Positions 61,446-64,000 of a stretch of DNA of 64,000 nucleotides are shown piece after piece. Source of the stretch: Fibrobacterota bacterium (GTDB lineage Bacteria > Fibrobacterota > Chitinivibrionia > Chitinivibrionales > FEN-1185); the NCBI GenBank assembly GCA_003165595.1, contig PLWQ01000018.1, positions 1 through 64,000 on the forward strand, given 5' to 3'. A program made the position numbers and the translations under genes. Below the pieces are notes generated by a model, which did no database searches, was not told the origin of the DNA, and worked only from the letters and a program-made list of their open reading frames with translations. Numbering within the stretch: position 1 is the stretch's first letter; every line of letters starts with the position of its first letter.

Positions 61446-61807
61446 TGAAACTTACTTTCTTTGGACGGTTATTTTTCACCGCGGCCTGTCAGGAAAACAA
61501 GGCGGCAAAAATCATTGACGCCTGGCCAGAAACATTGTAAGATTTTTACGTCCTTTCATTTTGTGCTGCACGAAGATGCATTTGAGAAAAGCCTGTGGCG
61601 TTTTCTCAAAAAGCGACCACGGCCTTTGGCCGTAGTTCTCTACTCATAAATATATGTCGCTGTCTCACTCGGGACGCAAGGCAACAACGCCTTTTCAAAT
61701 CAGGCACTTGCGATATCGGGATGGCGGAAAACCTTTCGGACGGGACGCCATGCCGCCACGCGCATCCCGAAACATTGCCATCCGCATCGTACTTTACAGG
61801 GGTCATC
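61446..61807. other. Upstream region of the large FecR-domain gene, with possible structured leader
   Basis: It contains the ACCACGGCC/GGCCGTAGT palindrome at 61612-61632 (related to 35339-35365). A long imperfect hairpin follows whose outer stem is CGGGAT (61719-61724) with ATCCCG (61766-61771), and an inner GGCGG/CCGCC. A structured 5' leader is possible. No known class recognised. Confidence 0.35.
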
Positions 61808-63874
61808 ATGACTATCAGGCAATGCTTAACTGTGGCCGTAGGGGTCGTTCTTGCATTTTCCATCGGCCTTGTGCAGGCGGCCGAACGTGAGGCCTACCTC
61901 AAGAGCATGGTCGGCACGGTAAAGGTAAGAAAAGGCGAGAGTCCTATCTGGAAAGACGGGCGCCCCAACATGGTGCTCAAGGAAAAAGACGCAGTACGGA
62001 CGTTTGTGGAATCACAGGTCGAGATCATGACCGCCGAAGGCTCGACGATACGGCTGGACGAGAACACCACCTTGGAAATTGCGGCCCTCAAGGAGTTCGG
62101 CGGCGGCGCGCAAACCTCGTCGATCAGGATTCTCAACGGCACCGTATTAGCGAATGTGAAGAAACTGGTCAACGTCGGTTCAACCTTCCAATTCGAAACG
62201 CCGACGGCGGTCGCTTCGATACGCGGCACCTCGGTGGGATTCGACGTCACCGGCGACAAGACGCTCATCAAAGTGTACGAAGGCGAAGTCATGGTGGTGC
62301 CCAAAGGCGCGCAGACCGGCGTGAGCATCAAGTCAAATCAGATGACTACTGTTGTCAAGGGGCAAAAAATAGTGAGGCCGGAACAGCTTGCCGAACCGGC
62401 AAAGACCGGAGCCGCCGACACAGCGCGCCGCGACACCGCCAGGACTCCGGCTCCCGATTCCACGGGCAAGTCAAAGACGTTGCCGGATTCCAGCGGACTC
62501 ATGCCGCTTCGGCTCAATCTGCTGGGCCCGCAGGACAACACAAACGTAAAGCCGGGCGCCCAGATAAGTGTCTCCGGCACCGTGACGCCATCATCGGCAA
62601 AGGTCTCGGTGGGCGGGACGGCCGTACCCGTGTCGCAAAGCGGGGATTTCAAGACAACGATTGCCGCCCCGCAGGCTCCGGGCGATTACGATTTGACAAT
62701 TGAGGCCTCCAATGGTGCTCAGTCACAAAGTTCGGTACGGCGCTATTCGGTGGCATCGAGCGCTCAGTTTTTTCTCTCCGTAACAAGTCCTGCCGATGGG
62801 CAGAAATTCGGGCAGCCGCTTATCCCGGTGAGCGGAACCACGGCGCCGGGAGCGGAGGTTACGGTGGCGGGAGTCAAGTGCCAGGTTGCGGGCGACGGTT
62901 CTTTCTCGGCCCAGGTTCCCATTCCCGACGAAGAAACCCGGCTGGATCTGGAAATTGACGCATCGTACAACGGGCAGACCGCGAGGGTCACTCGGCAAAT
63001 AACGTACCAGGCGGCAATCACGATCTCGGTGGCCGCTCCCCAGGACAACCAGGTCGTCACCTCCACCTCGGTTCAGGTTTCGGGACAGGTGCTTCCGTCA
63101 ACCGCTGATCTCCTGGTAAACGACACCAAGATATCCCTCGGCACCAACGGCAAGTTCGGCGGGTCGGTGACGATTCCAGACGAAGAAGGGCAGGTGTCGC
63201 TTACGTTCGAAGTCGAGTCGCAGGGAGTGAGCAAGACACTCACCAGAACAATAACCTATAAGCGTCCCCTCGACAATGTCCGGCCCCAGATAACGCCGGC
63301 ATCCATGCCGCAGTATCCGAAAACGCCATCAATTCCATTTACCGTTACCGACCTTACGCCCGACGACGAGGTTACATTCTACAAGATAGCCGATGGGGCC
63401 CAGGAAACGGAAACGGGAAGCCCGAATTCCAGTTTCAAGCTTGACTTGCAGGAAGGAACACATTCCTACACGGTGTACGCGGAAGACAAGGCCAGAAACA
63501 GGTCCAACACGGTGACGGGAACGGTCCAGTACCTGTACCGGAAGCTTGCGATACAAATGCGAAAGCCCATCGGTACCGACGTCATCCGCATTCCGCCCGG
63601 CCATCCGCTGCGAACCGGTGAGATCGATGACGCCATCCCGACATACACGGTGCAATTTCAGATTTACAACGTGCCCGACAACGACCGCAGCCTTGTCAAG
63701 TCGGTGACGGTAAAGAACCTCAGCAACGGCCAATCGGCATCGATGAAAGACCTGTTCGATTTGGAAGTGCAAGTCGATATCCGGCTTTCACGAGGTCAAA
63801 ACAGGATCGAAGTTGACGTTCTCGACATCAATAACAACGTCACGGTGGGCAACGGGGTGGTCGAAGTCCAATAG
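61808..63874 (+). CDS. Exported FecR-domain protein with Ig-like repeats
   Basis: 688 residues from ATG 61808 (AGGGG upstream); the longer frame to 61595 is rejected because the signal peptide starts here (MTIRQCLTVAVGVVLAFSIG). FecR-like domain ~25-190 (IRLDENTTLEIAALKEFGGG, TPTAVASIRGTSVGFDVTGD). A proline/alanine linker near 205-235 leads to at least three Ig-like beta modules (SVSGTVTPSSAKVSVGGTAV, PVSGTTAPGAEVTVAGVKC, QVSGQVLPSTADLLVNDTKI) and a last region from ~490. Likely a periplasmic or surface scaffold. A further exported protein gene follows after 28 bases. Confidence 0.85.
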   Translation: MTIRQCLTVAVGVVLAFSIGLVQAAEREAYLKSMVGTVKVRKGESPIWKDGRPNMVLKEKDAVRTFVESQVEIMTAEGSTIRLDENTTLEIAALKEFGGGAQTSSIRILNGTVLANVKKLVNVGSTFQFETPTAVASIRGTSVGFDVTGDKTLIKVYEGEVMVVPKGAQTGVSIKSNQMTTVVKGQKIVRPEQLAEPAKTGAADTARRDTARTPAPDSTGKSKTLPDSSGLMPLRLNLLGPQDNTNVKPGAQISVSGTVTPSSAKVSVGGTAVPVSQSGDFKTTIAAPQAPGDYDLTIEASNGAQSQSSVRRYSVASSAQFFLSVTSPADGQKFGQPLIPVSGTTAPGAEVTVAGVKCQVAGDGSFSAQVPIPDEETRLDLEIDASYNGQTARVTRQITYQAAITISVAAPQDNQVVTSTSVQVSGQVLPSTADLLVNDTKISLGTNGKFGGSVTIPDEEGQVSLTFEVESQGVSKTLTRTITYKRPLDNVRPQITPASMPQYPKTPSIPFTVTDLTPDDEVTFYKIADGAQETETGSPNSSFKLDLQEGTHSYTVYAEDKARNRSNTVTGTVQYLYRKLAIQMRKPIGTDVIRIPPGHPLRTGEIDDAIPTYTVQFQIYNVPDNDRSLVKSVTVKNLSNGQSASMKDLFDLEVQVDIRLSRGQNRIEVDVLDINNNVTVGNGVVEVQ

Positions 63875-63908
63875 AACTTCGGCGAGACGCAGGGGAGACA
63901 GCGTGAAC

Positions 63909-64000
63909 ATGACAAAAGCACGGGCGGCGTTCTTGTGTATGAGCATGCCGTTGCTGTGTGCGTGGGGGCAAGCGCGGGCATCGGCCGACACCGGCAGGGC
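63909..64000 (+). CDS. Exported protein, 5' part only
   Basis: The frame from ATG 63909 (or GTG 63903, which is closer to GGGGAG) runs off the window. The first residues form a signal peptide (hydrophobic FLCMSMPLLCAWG, cleavage near ARASAD). Too short to identify. It is probably in one operon with the FecR/Ig-like gene. Confidence 0.6.
   Translation, partial: MTKARAAFLCMSMPLLCAWGQARASADTGR

Noticed and set aside
61612-61730. c-di-GMP-I riboswitch upstream of the FecR/Ig-like gene
   Set aside because: Only one short piece (GGGACGCAAGGC) is similar; the 5' conserved half and the tetraloop-receptor parts are not found.

Overview
The window looks like chromosomal DNA of a strictly or mainly anaerobic bacterium of the FCB group, possibly a Fibrobacterota/Chitinispirillia-like lineage. 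This placement is inferred from secreted proteins with a C-terminal sorting-type tail, FecR/SUMF1 and DUF4954 proteins, a large fermentative hydrogenase inventory and a moderately high G+C content; there is no rRNA or other marker to settle it. I saw no rRNA, tRNA, CRISPR array, transposase or phage gene. The high G+C gives many long antisense reading frames that are not genes.

Layout. 1-3850: remnants and intact copies of a small family of secreted proteins with almost identical 3' ends. 3844-9350 (minus strand): paaK, an ACT-domain gene, livK, livH and livM, suggesting uptake and CoA activation of aromatic or branched amino-acid products; four strong hairpins lie between livK and livH and the ATPase genes livG/livF are not in the window. 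9596-21778: hydrogenase island 1. A YkgJ-like gene and rex1 are divergent from hydC, a separate [2Fe-2S] gene, hydB and hydA (NAD-linked [FeFe]-hydrogenase, probably electron-bifurcating). Then come a structured leader with a perfect terminator and the H-cluster maturation operon (TM1266-type regulator, aspA, hydF, hydG, hydE). 21813-25790: MATE transporter, dienelactone hydrolase, F420 reductase-like protein, YqgE. 26251-34771 (minus): hydrogenase island 2, a six-gene operon of rex2, a Cache-HAMP histidine kinase, hydC2, a hydB-gltD fusion, hydA2 and a CheY-like protein.

35362-64000: a mixed region. It holds a receiver-like protein, a FecR/CsgG-like/SUMF1 protein, GNAT, aldo/keto reductase, an SGNH lipoprotein, DUF2127 and DUF4954 proteins, a Tat-exported DUF362 protein, Fe superoxide dismutase, an epimerase, two iron-sulfur proteins, a secreted protein, a very large TPR protein, a YCF48-like propeller lipoprotein, a hybrid histidine kinase, hisG, ferredoxin-type etfA with etfB, ybeY and a large FecR/Ig-like protein.

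How it fits together. Both hydrogenases should couple NAD(P)H and reduced ferredoxin to H2. Each has its own Rex NADH sensor gene, and both rex promoters show the same design (Rex-like palindrome, TTGACA, 17 bp, TATATT). One maturation set serves both enzymes and seems to carry its own RNA-level switch. Several families of dispersed palindromic repeats sit between the operons.
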